Origin: Candidatus Stoquefichus sp.
GTDB taxonomy: Bacteria; Bacillota_I; Bacilli_A; Erysipelotrichales; Coprobacillaceae
Direction of reading: 5' to 3'
Assembly (NCBI GenBank): GCA_021768625.1
Contig: JAETUM010000027.1
Location: forward strand, 1-33,364
Length of the DNA: 33,364 bases
Of this stretch, positions 7,965 to 15,810 are shown one piece after another. The notes under the pieces are model-generated. The model did not search any database. It was not told where the DNA came from and saw only the letters and a program-made list of their open reading frames with translations. Each line of letters opens with the position of its first letter. Within the stretch, counting starts at the first letter, position 1. The translations under genes were made by a program, and so were the position numbers.

Positions 7965-7999
7965 AAGAAGATGAATCGTTAAGAATTCATCTTCTTTTT
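7965..7999. terminator. Bidirectional terminator holding a stop codon in its loop
   Basis: GAAGATGAAT (7967-7976) pairs with ATTCATCTTC (7985-7994), with A-run and T-run outside. The stop codon of the minus-strand TfoX-like gene (7979-7981) lies in the loop, so the right arm is also coding sequence for that gene. Confidence 0.8.
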
Positions 8000-8308
8000 C
8001 TTTTTTGAACGAGGAATAGGTGTTACGGATTCTAAAATAGAAATAACATTCTTGCATAATTCGGTGTTATCAATATCTAAAATATAATGTTCCTTTGCAC
8101 CATCATATGGAAAGCCTGTAGAAGAATGAATCATTTCATTTTGAATACAATCAAGCATTTTGATATAAACAGTATTATCACAAACTAATAAAATAGGTTT
8201 GTCATTTACATAAACCATATATTCTCCAAACATCTTTCGATAACGAATTTCCTCGATATTTTTAATTTGTTCGCATACATATTCAATATATTCTACTGTT
8301 GTTGCCAT
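7979..8308 (-). CDS. TfoX/Sxy N-terminal domain protein
   Basis: The 109-residue protein consists only of the TfoX N-terminal domain (PF04993). Recognisable pieces are the IRYRKMFGEYMVYVNDKPI segment near residues 20-40 and the aromatic/Lys positions that follow. In Proteobacteria the full-length TfoX/Sxy drives competence; stand-alone N-terminal domains in Bacillota have no established role, so competence should not be assumed. The C-terminus is strongly basic (PRSKKKKKMNS). The start overlaps the end of the upstream deacetylase gene by 16 nt, so both are probably one transcript. Confidence 0.75.
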   Translation of the reverse strand: MATTVEYIEYVCEQIKNIEEIRYRKMFGEYMVYVNDKPILLVCDNTVYIKMLDCIQNEMIHSSTGFPYDGAKEHYILDIDNTELCKNVISILESVTPIPRSKKKKKMNS

Positions 8309-9051
8309 GATGTCTTCATTCTAATATCTGAGTAGTTAATAAGTTGGATATGTTTTTCTTTTATATAGTTTATAACTTCTGGAGACCTTAATATATCTAA
8401 TTCTTTCATTCTTAAAGTTGTATAACTAGACATATCGCAAAGCCTTTGATCAAGAAGAGCTGGATGACACATGATTTCTATAGTTCCAGAATATGTATTG
8501 AGAAGTTTCATAAAATAATCTAAATTCATGTTTTTATTGTAGAAAGTAATATCACAAGGAACATATTCATAATGATTTATGATTTGTTCTTCTTGGCGAA
8601 TAGGAAGATTATATTCTTTAGCTAATCTCTTCACAACGTTGTGATGCCAAGGAAGTAGATGAACATGATGATGTGAATCAATATGTGTTGGCTTTTTACC
8701 AGCAACTTCAATAAACTTTTCTATCTGTGCTTTCCATTCCTTATATAATTCTTCTTCATCAGCGTGAGGATCACCATCTTCATAATCACAAGGACGTCTA
8801 AAATTTCCATTTTCATCTGTATAAGATTGAGCTCCATCAATAAGAGGTTTACCAACTGTTAAAACAAGATGAATACCTATTCCTAATTGAGGGAATCTCT
8901 TTGCCTCATTTAAGGCAAATTCGGCATAAGGCATATTCATCATACAAGTTGTAGATGTTAAAATACCCTTTTGGTGTGCTAATAATATACCAATTGTTGC
9001 TCCTTCACTCATTCCAAAATCATCAGCATTGACAATTAATTTATCTATCAT
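8293..9051 (-). CDS. ChbG/HpnK (YdjC-like) carbohydrate deacetylase
   Basis: The 252-residue protein is a YdjC-family metal-dependent deacetylase acting on N-acetylated oligosaccharides, such as chitobiose in E. coli ChbG. Metal and catalytic motifs are present: the N-terminal VNADDFGMSEGATIGI, GIGIHLVLTVGKPL near residue 60-75, and HIDSHHHVHLLPWH near 125. Length is normal. The ATG at 9051 has a strong AAGGAGG site. A TATAAT on the minus strand (9079-9074) precedes it. It could act on chito-oligosaccharides or host mucin-type sugars; no PTS or glycosidase gene beside it narrows this down. Confidence 0.9.
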   Translation of the reverse strand: MIDKLIVNADDFGMSEGATIGILLAHQKGILTSTTCMMNMPYAEFALNEAKRFPQLGIGIHLVLTVGKPLIDGAQSYTDENGNFRRPCDYEDGDPHADEEELYKEWKAQIEKFIEVAGKKPTHIDSHHHVHLLPWHHNVVKRLAKEYNLPIRQEEQIINHYEYVPCDITFYNKNMNLDYFMKLLNTYSGTIEIMCHPALLDQRLCDMSSYTTLRMKELDILRSPEVINYIKEKHIQLINYSDIRMKTSWQQQ

Positions 9052-9135
9052 TTCGTTTTCCTCCTTTTTCTTTATTATAATAAATATATTTATAAAAGAA
9101 AATCATTTCATTTGTATTTGTTCTAAAAATCTTCT

Positions 9136-9163
9136 TTGTAGTTTTAAAATATTGCTATATAAT
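9136..9163 (+). promoter_or_regulatory. Promoter of the aroE operon
   Basis: A TTGTAG (9136-9141) is separated by 16 bp from TATAAT (9158-9163). It would give a leader of about 45 nt before the TTG start of aroE. Confidence 0.6.
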
Positions 9164-9212
9164 AGAAAAAGAGTAAGTTCCAATGAGTTTATAAAAAGGA
9201 GATGATGAGTTC

Positions 9213-10076
9213 TTGGAAAAAAGAGTCAAAAATAGTATTACAGGATATACAGGATTATATGGAATTGTTGCCAATCCTATCAAACATTCTTTTTCACCGA
9301 TGATGCATAATACAGCGTTTCAAACCTTAGGAATTGATGATGTTTATTTAGCATTTGAGGTTAATGAGAGTCAATTAAGTGACTTTATAACAAGTGTAAG
9401 AACTTTAAATATTAAAGGTTTTAATGTATCTATGCCTTATAAAATAAAGATAATGGATTATTTAGATGAAATAACACAAGAGGCAAGGTTGTGTCATGCT
9501 GTTAATACAGTGAAATATGAAAATAATCGATTTATTGGTCATATAAGTGATGGAAAAGGCTTTTTTATGTCTTGTGAAGAAAAAGGATGGTTTATTCAAA
9601 ATCAAAAAGTTGTTGTTTTGGGTGCAGGTGGTGCTGCTTGTGCGATTATTGTTGAAGCTGCTTTACAAGGTGCTAAAGAAATTATTGTTTATAATCGTAG
9701 TGATAAACCTTTTATAAGGGAATTGAATGAAAAAATAGAATGCCCTATTGTATTAAAATCATTAAGTCATCTTGATGAATTAAAAGAAGATTTAAAAGAT
9801 ACATATTTATTAATTCAAACAACAAATGTTGGAATGGCACCCAATAGTGAGGGATGTCTAATACCTGATGAAAGTTATCTGCCAAAACAATTAAAGGTAG
9901 CTGATATTATTTATAACCCAAAGGAAACAAAGCTTTTAACAATGGCTAGAAAAAAAGGACTTGAATATATGAATGGAGAAGGTATGATATTATATCAAGG
10001 AGCTGTTTCTTTTGAATTTTGGACAAAGCAAAAAATGCCTATTAAAGAAGTTAAGAAGGCATTAGAAATGGAGTGA
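9213..10076 (+). CDS. aroE: Shikimate dehydrogenase
   Basis: This 287-residue enzyme reduces 3-dehydroshikimate with NADPH in aromatic amino acid synthesis. The N-terminus carries the substrate site (GIVANPIKHSFSPMMHN, then FNVSMPYK with the catalytic Lys). A SDGKGF segment holds the conserved Asp, and VVLGAGGAACAI is the nucleotide-binding loop. The start is a TTG at 9213, 11 nt after AAGGAG (9196-9201). Two ATG codons lie closer to that site (9202, 9205) but read a different frame that stops after 33 codons. No other aro genes are nearby; the downstream genes rdgB and trmL overlap or abut it, forming one operon. A quinate/shikimate dehydrogenase variant cannot be excluded. Confidence 0.88.
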   Translation: MEKRVKNSITGYTGLYGIVANPIKHSFSPMMHNTAFQTLGIDDVYLAFEVNESQLSDFITSVRTLNIKGFNVSMPYKIKIMDYLDEITQEARLCHAVNTVKYENNRFIGHISDGKGFFMSCEEKGWFIQNQKVVVLGAGGAACAIIVEAALQGAKEIIVYNRSDKPFIRELNEKIECPIVLKSLSHLDELKEDLKDTYLLIQTTNVGMAPNSEGCLIPDESYLPKQLKVADIIYNPKETKLLTMARKKGLEYMNGEGMILYQGAVSFEFWTKQKMPIKEVKKALEME

Positions 10077-10081
10077 TAGAG

Positions 10082-10666
10082 ATGAAAGAAATTATTGTAG
10101 CTTCTACTAATGAAGGTAAAATTAAAGAAATAAAAGCAATGTTAAGTGAAATAGGAATAGATGTAAAATCTATTAAAGATGTTTTTGATAAAGATATTGA
10201 TATTGAGGAAAATGGACAAACATTTAGAGAAAATGCTTTGATCAAAGCACAAACGATTTGTGATTTGATTCATAAGCCAACATTAGCGGATGATTCAGGA
10301 TTAGAAGTGGATGCAATGGATGGGGCACCAGGTATCTATTCAGCAAGATTTATGGGTCATGAAACAAGTTATGATGTTAAAAATCAAGCAATTATTGATG
10401 CAGTGAAAGGGAAACAAAGAGGCGCTAGATTCGTCTGTGCCATGGCATTATGTGTTCCTAATGAAGAACCTATATTAATTGAGGAATATTTCAATGGAGA
10501 AATTTATGATAGAATTGAAGGAGAAAATGGCTTTGGTTATGATCCTATATTCTATGTTCCTGAACTTGGGAAAACTTCTGCATCATTAACATTAGAAGAA
10601 AAGAATCAATATTCTCATCGTGCCAAAGCACTTAAAAAATTATATCAAATTTTAAAGGAGAAATAA
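10082..10666 (+). CDS. rdgB: XTP/dITP diphosphatase (non-canonical purine NTP pyrophosphatase)
   Basis: The 194-residue protein is a Ham1/RdgB family enzyme that hydrolyses ITP, dITP and XTP to keep deaminated purines out of nucleic acids. Diagnostic segments are the N-terminal IIVASTNEGKIKEIKAML, LADDSGLEVDAMDGAPGIYSAR in the middle, NGFGYDPIFYVPE, and the C-terminal SHRAKAL. Length is typical. I chose ATG 10082, which has GGAGTG 6 nt upstream; the in-frame GTG at 10073 lies within that ribosome site. The gene begins 5 nt after the aroE stop and 2 nt separate it from trmL. Confidence 0.94.
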   Translation: MKEIIVASTNEGKIKEIKAMLSEIGIDVKSIKDVFDKDIDIEENGQTFRENALIKAQTICDLIHKPTLADDSGLEVDAMDGAPGIYSARFMGHETSYDVKNQAIIDAVKGKQRGARFVCAMALCVPNEEPILIEEYFNGEIYDRIEGENGFGYDPIFYVPELGKTSASLTLEEKNQYSHRAKALKKLYQILKEK

Positions 10667-10668
10667 GA

Positions 10669-11175
10669 ATGAATCATATTGTTTTAGTTCATCCAGCAAT
10701 TCCACAAAATACTGGAAATATTATGAGAACATGTGTTGCGACTCATTCCAAATTACATATTATTAAACCAATGGGCTTTTCTTTAGATGACAAACATATG
10801 AAAAGAGCAGGATTAGATTATATTAAAGATTTAGATATGCAAATATATGAAAATTGGGAAGAATTTACTTCTTTCAATTCAGGCGATTATCACTTTTTTA
10901 CACGATATTCTAAGTTATGTTATAGTGATCAAATATATGTTTCTAAGCATGATCAATATCTTATATTTGGGCATGAACATGATGGTATTCCTCATGATAT
11001 TTTAAAAGATCATCTTAGTGAATGTGTTCGTATTCCAATGGATGGAAATGCACGTAGTTTGAATTTATCTAATTGTGTTGCTATTGGAATATATGAAGCG
11101 TTACGTCAACAGGATTTTAATCATTTATCTAAAGTAGAGGTACAAAAAGGTGAAGACTTTATTTACAACGAATAG
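10669..11175 (+). CDS. trmL: tRNA (cytidine/uridine-34 2'-O)-methyltransferase
   Basis: This 168-residue SPOUT methyltransferase (YibK/CspR type) methylates the wobble ribose of certain tRNA(Leu) species using S-adenosylmethionine. The N-terminal IVLVHPAIPQNTGNIMRTC, the FGHEHDGIP segment and the knot motif with IPMDGNARSLNLSN and VAIGIYEALRQ are all typical. It starts with ATG 2 nt after rdgB, with AGGAG upstream. The last 26 nt overlap the start of the next gene, so translation is probably coupled. Confidence 0.93.
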   Translation: MNHIVLVHPAIPQNTGNIMRTCVATHSKLHIIKPMGFSLDDKHMKRAGLDYIKDLDMQIYENWEEFTSFNSGDYHFFTRYSKLCYSDQIYVSKHDQYLIFGHEHDGIPHDILKDHLSECVRIPMDGNARSLNLSNCVAIGIYEALRQQDFNHLSKVEVQKGEDFIYNE

Positions 11176-11806
11176 AAAGAAAGATATTGTTTTATCATTC
11201 ATTTTAACAATATTTATTATAACTCTATCAGTTGTACTTACTGTATTTTTTAAGCAACTTTATTATTTTGATATTGATTATTTGAATATTCCAGCTATAT
11301 CAGGTGTTTCTAAAGATATTATTCAAAAAAATTATGATATATTGATTCAATATCAGAGTATCTTTTTTAGAGGTACACTTGATTTGCCAGATTTTGTTAT
11401 GTCTACAACAGGACGTATTCATTTTGAAGAGGTTAAAAGAATTTTTGATATGATTCAAATTCTTTGTGCTGTGACAGGAGTCATCTCTGCTATTATGATT
11501 TATCGTAATGTTAAAGAAAAAGAATATCGTTATCTAAAATTAACGACAATTTTCTCTATTGTTATTCCAACAGTATTAGGTTTTCTAGCAAGCCTTGACT
11601 TTGATAGAGCGTTTGTTATTTTTCATAAAATATTCTTTAGAAATGATTATTGGATATTTGATAGCATAAGTGATCCAATTATAACAATTTTACCAGAAAC
11701 ATTTTTTATGCATTGTTTTATGATGATTGTTATATTAGTTATAATGATGAGTGCTATATGTTATATCATTTATCGTAAAAAAGAAAAGGAAATATTAAAA
11801 CATTGA
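11150..11806 (+). CDS. TIGR01906-type integral membrane protein
   Basis: The 218-residue protein has four predicted membrane helices: about residues 12-36, 105-122, 132-148 and 180-208. Between the first two lies an outer loop with the family's recurring pattern of isoleucine/tyrosine repeats and an FFRGTLDLPDF-like segment, followed by HFEEVKRIFD. This matches TIGR01906, a family of unknown function found mainly in Bacillota. The start is taken as GTG 11150 (GAGG 9 nt upstream), inside the 3' end of trmL; no better start is available. It is the last gene of the aroE operon and runs to within 5 nt of the convergent HAD gene. Confidence 0.72.
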   Translation: MKTLFTTNRKKDIVLSFILTIFIITLSVVLTVFFKQLYYFDIDYLNIPAISGVSKDIIQKNYDILIQYQSIFFRGTLDLPDFVMSTTGRIHFEEVKRIFDMIQILCAVTGVISAIMIYRNVKEKEYRYLKLTTIFSIVIPTVLGFLASLDFDRAFVIFHKIFFRNDYWIFDSISDPIITILPETFFMHCFMMIVILVIMMSAICYIIYRKKEKEILKH

Positions 11807-11811
11807 TGTTA

Positions 11812-12408
11812 TTATAAAACACCAAAGTTTTTTAATTCCTTTTTTAAATCTGTATCAAATTTAAATTGAATACCATTAATTCCAATATCTTGACCAATAA
11901 AAACATTTGCTAATGAATCATCAATAAATAAAGATTCATGGGCATTTAAGTGATAACGATCTAAAAGTAATTGATATATTTTATAACTAGGTTTAATGAT
12001 ATGCTCATAAGCAGAAATAACTTTTCCATCAAATAAGCCAAAGAAATGATATTTCTGAAACATTTCTTCAATAGCTTCTTTATGAAAGTTAGATAAAATA
12101 TATAATGAATAACCTCTTTCTTTTAATTGATAGACAATATCAATATTTTTTTCTATAGGAAGCATCATTTTTGTCCAATTTTCTAATACAAAAGTAATTT
12201 CGTTTTGATAGTGTGGATATTCGTAAGCAAGTTTTTCAGCAACCTCAGTTATAGTCATATGACCTAAGTCTAGTTGTATCCAATCATCACTACAAAATAT
12301 AATTGTCATTAAATCTTCCATCGTTTTTTTATCATAATATTGATTTAAGAATTCTTCGGGATGGAACGATAACAAGACATTCCCAATATCAAATATAATG
12401 TTTTTCAT
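11812..12408 (-). CDS. HAD-superfamily phosphatase (YihX-like)
   Basis: The 198-residue protein is a HAD subfamily IA hydrolase. Motif I is IIFDIGNVLLSF, the DxGN variant seen in YihX (alpha-glucose-1-phosphatase) and relatives; motif II is LSNFHKEA; motif III Lys lies in IIKPSYKIYQLL; motif IV is LFIDDSLANV. A helical cap domain occupies residues about 15-80. All catalytic positions are present, so it should be active; the substrate, probably a phosphosugar, is not determinable. I chose ATG 12408 with GGAG 9 nt upstream; the frame continues to a TTG at 12423, which has no ribosome site. It converges on the aroE operon. Confidence 0.82.
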   Translation of the reverse strand: MKNIIFDIGNVLLSFHPEEFLNQYYDKKTMEDLMTIIFCSDDWIQLDLGHMTITEVAEKLAYEYPHYQNEITFVLENWTKMMLPIEKNIDIVYQLKERGYSLYILSNFHKEAIEEMFQKYHFFGLFDGKVISAYEHIIKPSYKIYQLLLDRYHLNAHESLFIDDSLANVFIGQDIGINGIQFKFDTDLKKELKNFGVL

Positions 12409-12520
12409 GTTATTAAACTCCAATCAGATAATTTTTATGCATATTACGTATTTTAACATAGGGATATTTATGTGAAAAGTATTTTTTAATAATCTATATT
12501 CCTTACAAAAATGTTTTAAG

Positions 12521-12546
12521 TCAAAAAAAGACCTTATAATAAGGTC
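12521..12546 (-). terminator. Terminator of the perR-rbr unit
   Basis: GACCTTA and TAAGGTC (12530-12546) form a short hairpin, followed on the minus strand by seven T residues (12523-12529). It lies just past the rubrerythrin stop codon. Confidence 0.8.
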
Positions 12547-12552
12547 AATTAA

Positions 12553-13140
12553 TTATTTTTCAAAAAATGTATAAACTTCAAAATGAGCTTGAGGATGATC
12601 ACAAGCAGGACATCTTTCAGGTGCCTCCAACGCTTCTGTAACAAAACCACAGTTATTACATTTCCATAATACTCTTTCTTCTCTTTTGAAAACAACATCA
12701 TCTTCAATATTTTTTAATAGTTTTAAATATCTATCTTCATGCATTTTTTCGGCTTTAGCGATAGCTAGGAAAATTGCAGCAATTTCGTTAAAACCTTCTT
12801 CTTTAGCAACTTCAGCAAATGAAGGATACATATCTGTCCACTCTTCATTTTCACCTGCAGCTGCAGATTTTAAACATTCAGCAGTTGTTCCCATCATAAC
12901 AGGGAAGTTACCTTCTGTATAAACAGTTTCACCTTTTAATTCAGTGTTTAATAACTTCATTAATCTTTTGGCATGTTCTTTTTCTTGATTTGCTGTTTCT
13001 TCAAAGATATTTGCAATTTGTACATATCCTTCTTTTTTAGCAATAGAAGCAAAATAAGTATAACGATTTCTTGCTTGAGATTCTCCAGCAAAAGCGTGGA
13101 TTAAATTATGAGCTGTTTTTGAGTTTTTTAATGTAGGCAT
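12553..13140 (-). CDS. rbr: Rubrerythrin
   Basis: This 195-residue non-haem iron protein reduces hydrogen peroxide in anaerobes. The four-helix ferritin-like domain (about residues 1-145) carries the di-iron ligands in [47 protein letters not shown], and [12 protein letters not shown] rubredoxin-like C-terminal domain carries two CxxC pairs, CNNCG near 160 and CPACD near 177. The ribosome site AAAGGAGG is very strong, consistent with high expression. It lies 15 nt after perR with no terminator between, so both are one transcript under the perR promoter and probably derepressed by peroxide. Confidence 0.95.
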   Translation of the reverse strand: MPTLKNSKTAHNLIHAFAGESQARNRYTYFASIAKKEGYVQIANIFEETANQEKEHAKRLMKLLNTELKGETVYTEGNFPVMMGTTAECLKSAAAGENEEWTDMYPSFAEVAKEEGFNEIAAIFLAIAKAEKMHEDRYLKLLKNIEDDVVFKREERVLWKCNNCGFVTEALEAPERCPACDHPQAHFEVYTFFEK

Positions 13141-13155
13141 AATATAGCCTCCTTT

Positions 13156-13560
13156 CTATGATTTCTTTTTCAAACAATTTTGACAAGTTCCATGAAATAC
13201 AATATCAATATTATGAATATGCTCATCACTTTCTTTTTGAACTTTATCAATAAAAACAGAAATAAGAGATTCATCTAAAAATAAATCCTTAATTTCACCA
13301 CATTCATCACAAATAAGATGATAGTGAGGAGTTATTCTTGCATCAAAATGGACAACACCATCACCGATATCTAATCGAAGTATTTTCTTTTGATTTGCTA
13401 AAAGATTAAGATTACGATAAACTGTTCCCAAGCTAATATCTGGGATAATTTTTTTAACATTCATATAAATACTATCTACACTAGGGTGGCTCATGTCATT
13501 TTTCAAAACTTCGTAAATGATTTCTCTTTGTTTTGAATATCGCATTTTTGTCTCAGACAT
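13156..13560 (-). CDS. perR: Peroxide-responsive Fur-family repressor PerR
   Basis: The 134-residue protein is a Fur-family winged-helix regulator. The DNA-binding part includes HPSVDSIYMNVKK and the recognition helix SLGTVYRNLNLL. Regulatory metal ligands expected for PerR are visible: HP near residue 26, HFD near 73 and HYH near 79. The structural zinc site is formed by CDEC and CQNC pairs. The Asp after HF (rather than the Glu of Fur) and the adjacent rubrerythrin favour PerR over Fur or Zur. The ATG at 13560 has AAGGAG 8 nt upstream. A candidate PerR box covers the start of transcription, pointing to autoregulation. Confidence 0.85.
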   Translation of the reverse strand: MSETKMRYSKQREIIYEVLKNDMSHPSVDSIYMNVKKIIPDISLGTVYRNLNLLANQKKILRLDIGDGVVHFDARITPHYHLICDECGEIKDLFLDESLISVFIDKVQKESDEHIHNIDIVFHGTCQNCLKKKS

Positions 13561-13576
13561 ACTTCTCTCTCCTTAT

Positions 13577-13591
13577 TAATAATGATTACTA
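13577..13591. promoter_or_regulatory. Candidate PerR box
   Basis: TAATAAT-G-ATTACTA is a 7-1-7 inverted repeat with one mismatch between its arms. It matches the known Bacillota PerR box TTATAATNATTATAA at 11 of 14 defined positions. It lies just downstream of the perR -10, where repressor binding would block transcription of perR-rbr. Confidence 0.6.
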
Positions 13592-13593
13592 TT

Positions 13594-13621
13594 ATTTTAT
13601 CATAATTTTCTACATTGTCAA
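13594..13621 (-). promoter_or_regulatory. Promoter of perR-rbr, inside the end of the upstream gene
   Basis: On the minus strand TTGACA (13621-13616) and TAAAAT (13599-13594) are 16 bp apart. The -35 box lies within the last codons of the YlbJ-like gene, whose stop is at 13610-13612. Confidence 0.65.
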
Positions 13622-14527
13622 ATATTGTATGATACAACATAATAAAAATGAACATATTCCATGAATAAGTCTATCTTTAAAATACTTTGGAAAAGAGTAA
13701 GGAATGCCTTCAAGAATGTTATCAACTTGCATTAATACAGATAAACCAGAAAAAGAGAGAAAGAAACAAACACATGGATTAACAAAGAAAGATTGAAATT
13801 GTAAAAGTTGTATAGATCCTGAACTAAATTCTAAACACCCTTGAATAACACTTAATATAAATGCATTATCAATAAATGAATTTAGACTGTATCCAACAAA
13901 TTGAAAAACAAGCATATATCCTAAAATAAAAATAAAAGCATTTAATGAAGAAAGAATACTCTTTTTTAAAGCTTCAACAAAAGTCATATGAGGATTTTTG
14001 AGATGAAAAAGTACATTATCAAATTTCATAAACTGTATATGATCTTTGTAAAAAAGAGCTTTTATAAGACTAGGAATGATATGACACGTATATAACATAA
14101 GTGATTGAGATAATGGTAAATTTAAAGAAACAAAGATAAAACTTAATGATGAAAACGAAGCAATAGATAAAAGATGTTGTAATTGATGAAGGTTAATATA
14201 GCCTAAATCATATGATTCTCTAATAATCTTTGCATTTGTTGGATAACCACAAAAAAATGAAACAAAATATAATGATGACATATGTGGCGAAAGATGAAAT
14301 AGAGGAGTAAAAAGAAATTGAATAAAATAACTGAGTAATTGAAAAAGACCTAAAGATAAACATAAAGAAATTAAAATCATGAATGGCAATAATGATGGTA
14401 AAAGATTATTCATGACAATTTGTATAACATTCATAGAAATCTTCACGATTTGAAACATATTAATAAAAGAAAAGATTGTTGTAAAAAAAACAAGAAACAG
14501 AGTAAAATAATAGTTGGCTTTTTTCAT
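13610..14527 (-). CDS. YlbJ-like membrane protein (nucleoside-recognition/Gate domain)
   Basis: The 305-residue protein is almost wholly hydrophobic, with about eight membrane segments. The pair NNLLPSLLPFMILISLCLSL and FFCGYPTNAKIIRESYDLGYI, followed by LLSIASFSSLSFIFVSL, matches the sporulation integral membrane protein YlbJ and its relatives with a Gate domain. B. subtilis YlbJ is about 400 residues, so this version is shorter, but it has a good start (ATG after AAGGAG) and no sign of a frameshift. Its role may be spore-related or the transport of a small molecule; neither is shown here. It is divergent from hflX with 33 nt between start codons. Confidence 0.7.
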   Translation of the reverse strand: MKKANYYFTLFLVFFTTIFSFINMFQIVKISMNVIQIVMNNLLPSLLPFMILISLCLSLGLFQLLSYFIQFLFTPLFHLSPHMSSLYFVSFFCGYPTNAKIIRESYDLGYINLHQLQHLLSIASFSSLSFIFVSLNLPLSQSLMLYTCHIIPSLIKALFYKDHIQFMKFDNVLFHLKNPHMTFVEALKKSILSSLNAFIFILGYMLVFQFVGYSLNSFIDNAFILSVIQGCLEFSSGSIQLLQFQSFFVNPCVCFFLSFSGLSVLMQVDNILEGIPYSFPKYFKDRLIHGICSFLLCCIIQYLTM

Positions 14528-14560
14528 AGAGACTCCTTATAATAAAAAAGAGGTGATATC

Positions 14561-15787
14561 GTGAAAGCAATACTTGTTGGTGTTGAATACGATCATATGA
14601 ATTATGATCTTAATATATCAATGAATGAATTAAAGGATTTATCATTTGCTTGTCATATTGAGGTAAAAGATATTGTTATTCAAAAGTTAACAAAGATTTC
14701 GCCACAATATTATATTGGTAAAGGCAAAGTATTTGAAATAAAAGCTATGTTAGATAATCATGATGTTATCATTTTTAATGAAGAGTTGTCACCACTTCAA
14801 GTGAGAAATTTAACAGATATATTAGATGTAGAAGTAAGTGATCGTAGTGATTTAATACTACGAATCTTTGAATCACGAGCACAGACAAAAGAAGCAAAGT
14901 TACAGGTTCAAATTGCAAGATTACAATATTTACTACCTAGACTTGCTGGGATGAAAGAAGAACTTTATTCACAACAAGGAGGTTCTGGTTTTAGAGGTAG
15001 TGGGGAAAAGCAAATTGAATTAGATCGTCGTATTATTCATAGACAGCTTTTATCAGCACGAAGAGAATTAGAAATTATTGTTAAACAAAGAGAAACACAA
15101 AGACGACTGAGAAAAAGAAACCAAGAAAAAGTTGTTTGCTTAGTAGGTTATACAAATAGTGGAAAATCTTCTTTGTTGAACTATTTTACAGATAAAAAGG
15201 TTTTTCAAGAAGATATGCTTTTTGCATCGCTTCAAACAGCATCAAGACAAGTTATGTTAAAAGGAAAATACTCTATTGTTATGAGTGATACAGTTGGATT
15301 TATCAATCAATTACCACATCACTTAATTCAGGCATTTCGTTCAACATTGGCAGAAGTCAAAGAAGCAGATCTTTTGATTCATGTTATAGATTCTTCTTCT
15401 TATTATGCTGATCAACAGATTGAAACAACTTTAAATGTGTTAGAAAGTTTAGGTGTAAAAGATACACCAATGATTTATGTTTATAATAAAATTGATAAAA
15501 ATCAATATTCTCTAGTTCAACCTCAGGAACCCTATATATATATTTCTGTTAAAGAAAAAATAAATCTTAATGAACTTGAAGATTTAATTGTACAAACTCT
15601 CTTTAAAGATTATGAATTAATAGAACTATTTATTCCTTATCATCAAGGAACAATTTTTCAAGAAATCCAACAAAAGTATGAATTGATTAAAGAAGAGTAT
15701 TTGGATGAAGGAATATATATTTCATTTTTTATTGATAAAAGAGATAAACATTTATATGAAAATTATATTTATCAAAGAATAAACTAA
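14561..15787 (+). CDS. hflX: GTPase HflX
   Basis: The 408-residue protein is a ribosome-associated GTPase that splits stalled 70S ribosomes. The N-terminal HflX domain (about 1-120, with YYIGKGKVFEI and IIFNEELSPLQVRNL) leads through the glycine-rich QQGGSGFRGSGEKQIELDRR linker to the GTPase domain. G1 is GYTNSGKSS near residue 196, G3 is DTVGFI, G4 is NKID. The start is GTG 14561 with AGAGGTGAT 5 nt upstream; no nearby in-frame ATG is better placed. It ends at a terminator shared with the minus-strand gene 15796-16419. Confidence 0.94.
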   Translation: MKAILVGVEYDHMNYDLNISMNELKDLSFACHIEVKDIVIQKLTKISPQYYIGKGKVFEIKAMLDNHDVIIFNEELSPLQVRNLTDILDVEVSDRSDLILRIFESRAQTKEAKLQVQIARLQYLLPRLAGMKEELYSQQGGSGFRGSGEKQIELDRRIIHRQLLSARRELEIIVKQRETQRRLRKRNQEKVVCLVGYTNSGKSSLLNYFTDKKVFQEDMLFASLQTASRQVMLKGKYSIVMSDTVGFINQLPHHLIQAFRSTLAEVKEADLLIHVIDSSSYYADQQIETTLNVLESLGVKDTPMIYVYNKIDKNQYSLVQPQEPYIYISVKEKINLNELEDLIVQTLFKDYELIELFIPYHQGTIFQEIQQKYELIKEEYLDEGIYISFFIDKRDKHLYENYIYQRIN

Positions 15788-15810
15788 AAGCAGGATTATA
15801 CCTGCTTTTT
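15786..15810. terminator. Bidirectional terminator after hflX, stop codon in its loop
   Basis: AAAGCAGG (15787-15794) pairs with CCTGCTTT (15801-15808) around a 6-nt loop and is followed by T-run. The stop codon of the minus-strand EIIB-like gene (15796-15798) lies in the loop. Confidence 0.85.

Noticed and set aside
7818-8057. A 79-codon minus-strand open frame between the acetyltransferase and the TfoX-like gene
   Set aside because: It overlaps the ends of two well-supported genes in other frames and the terminator between them.
9202-9303. A programmed -1 frameshift joining the ATG at 9202 to the aroE frame at the A6 run
   Set aside because: The run at 9217-9222 is not in the register of a slippery heptamer for the ATG frame, and the TTG start gives a normal AroE N-terminus.
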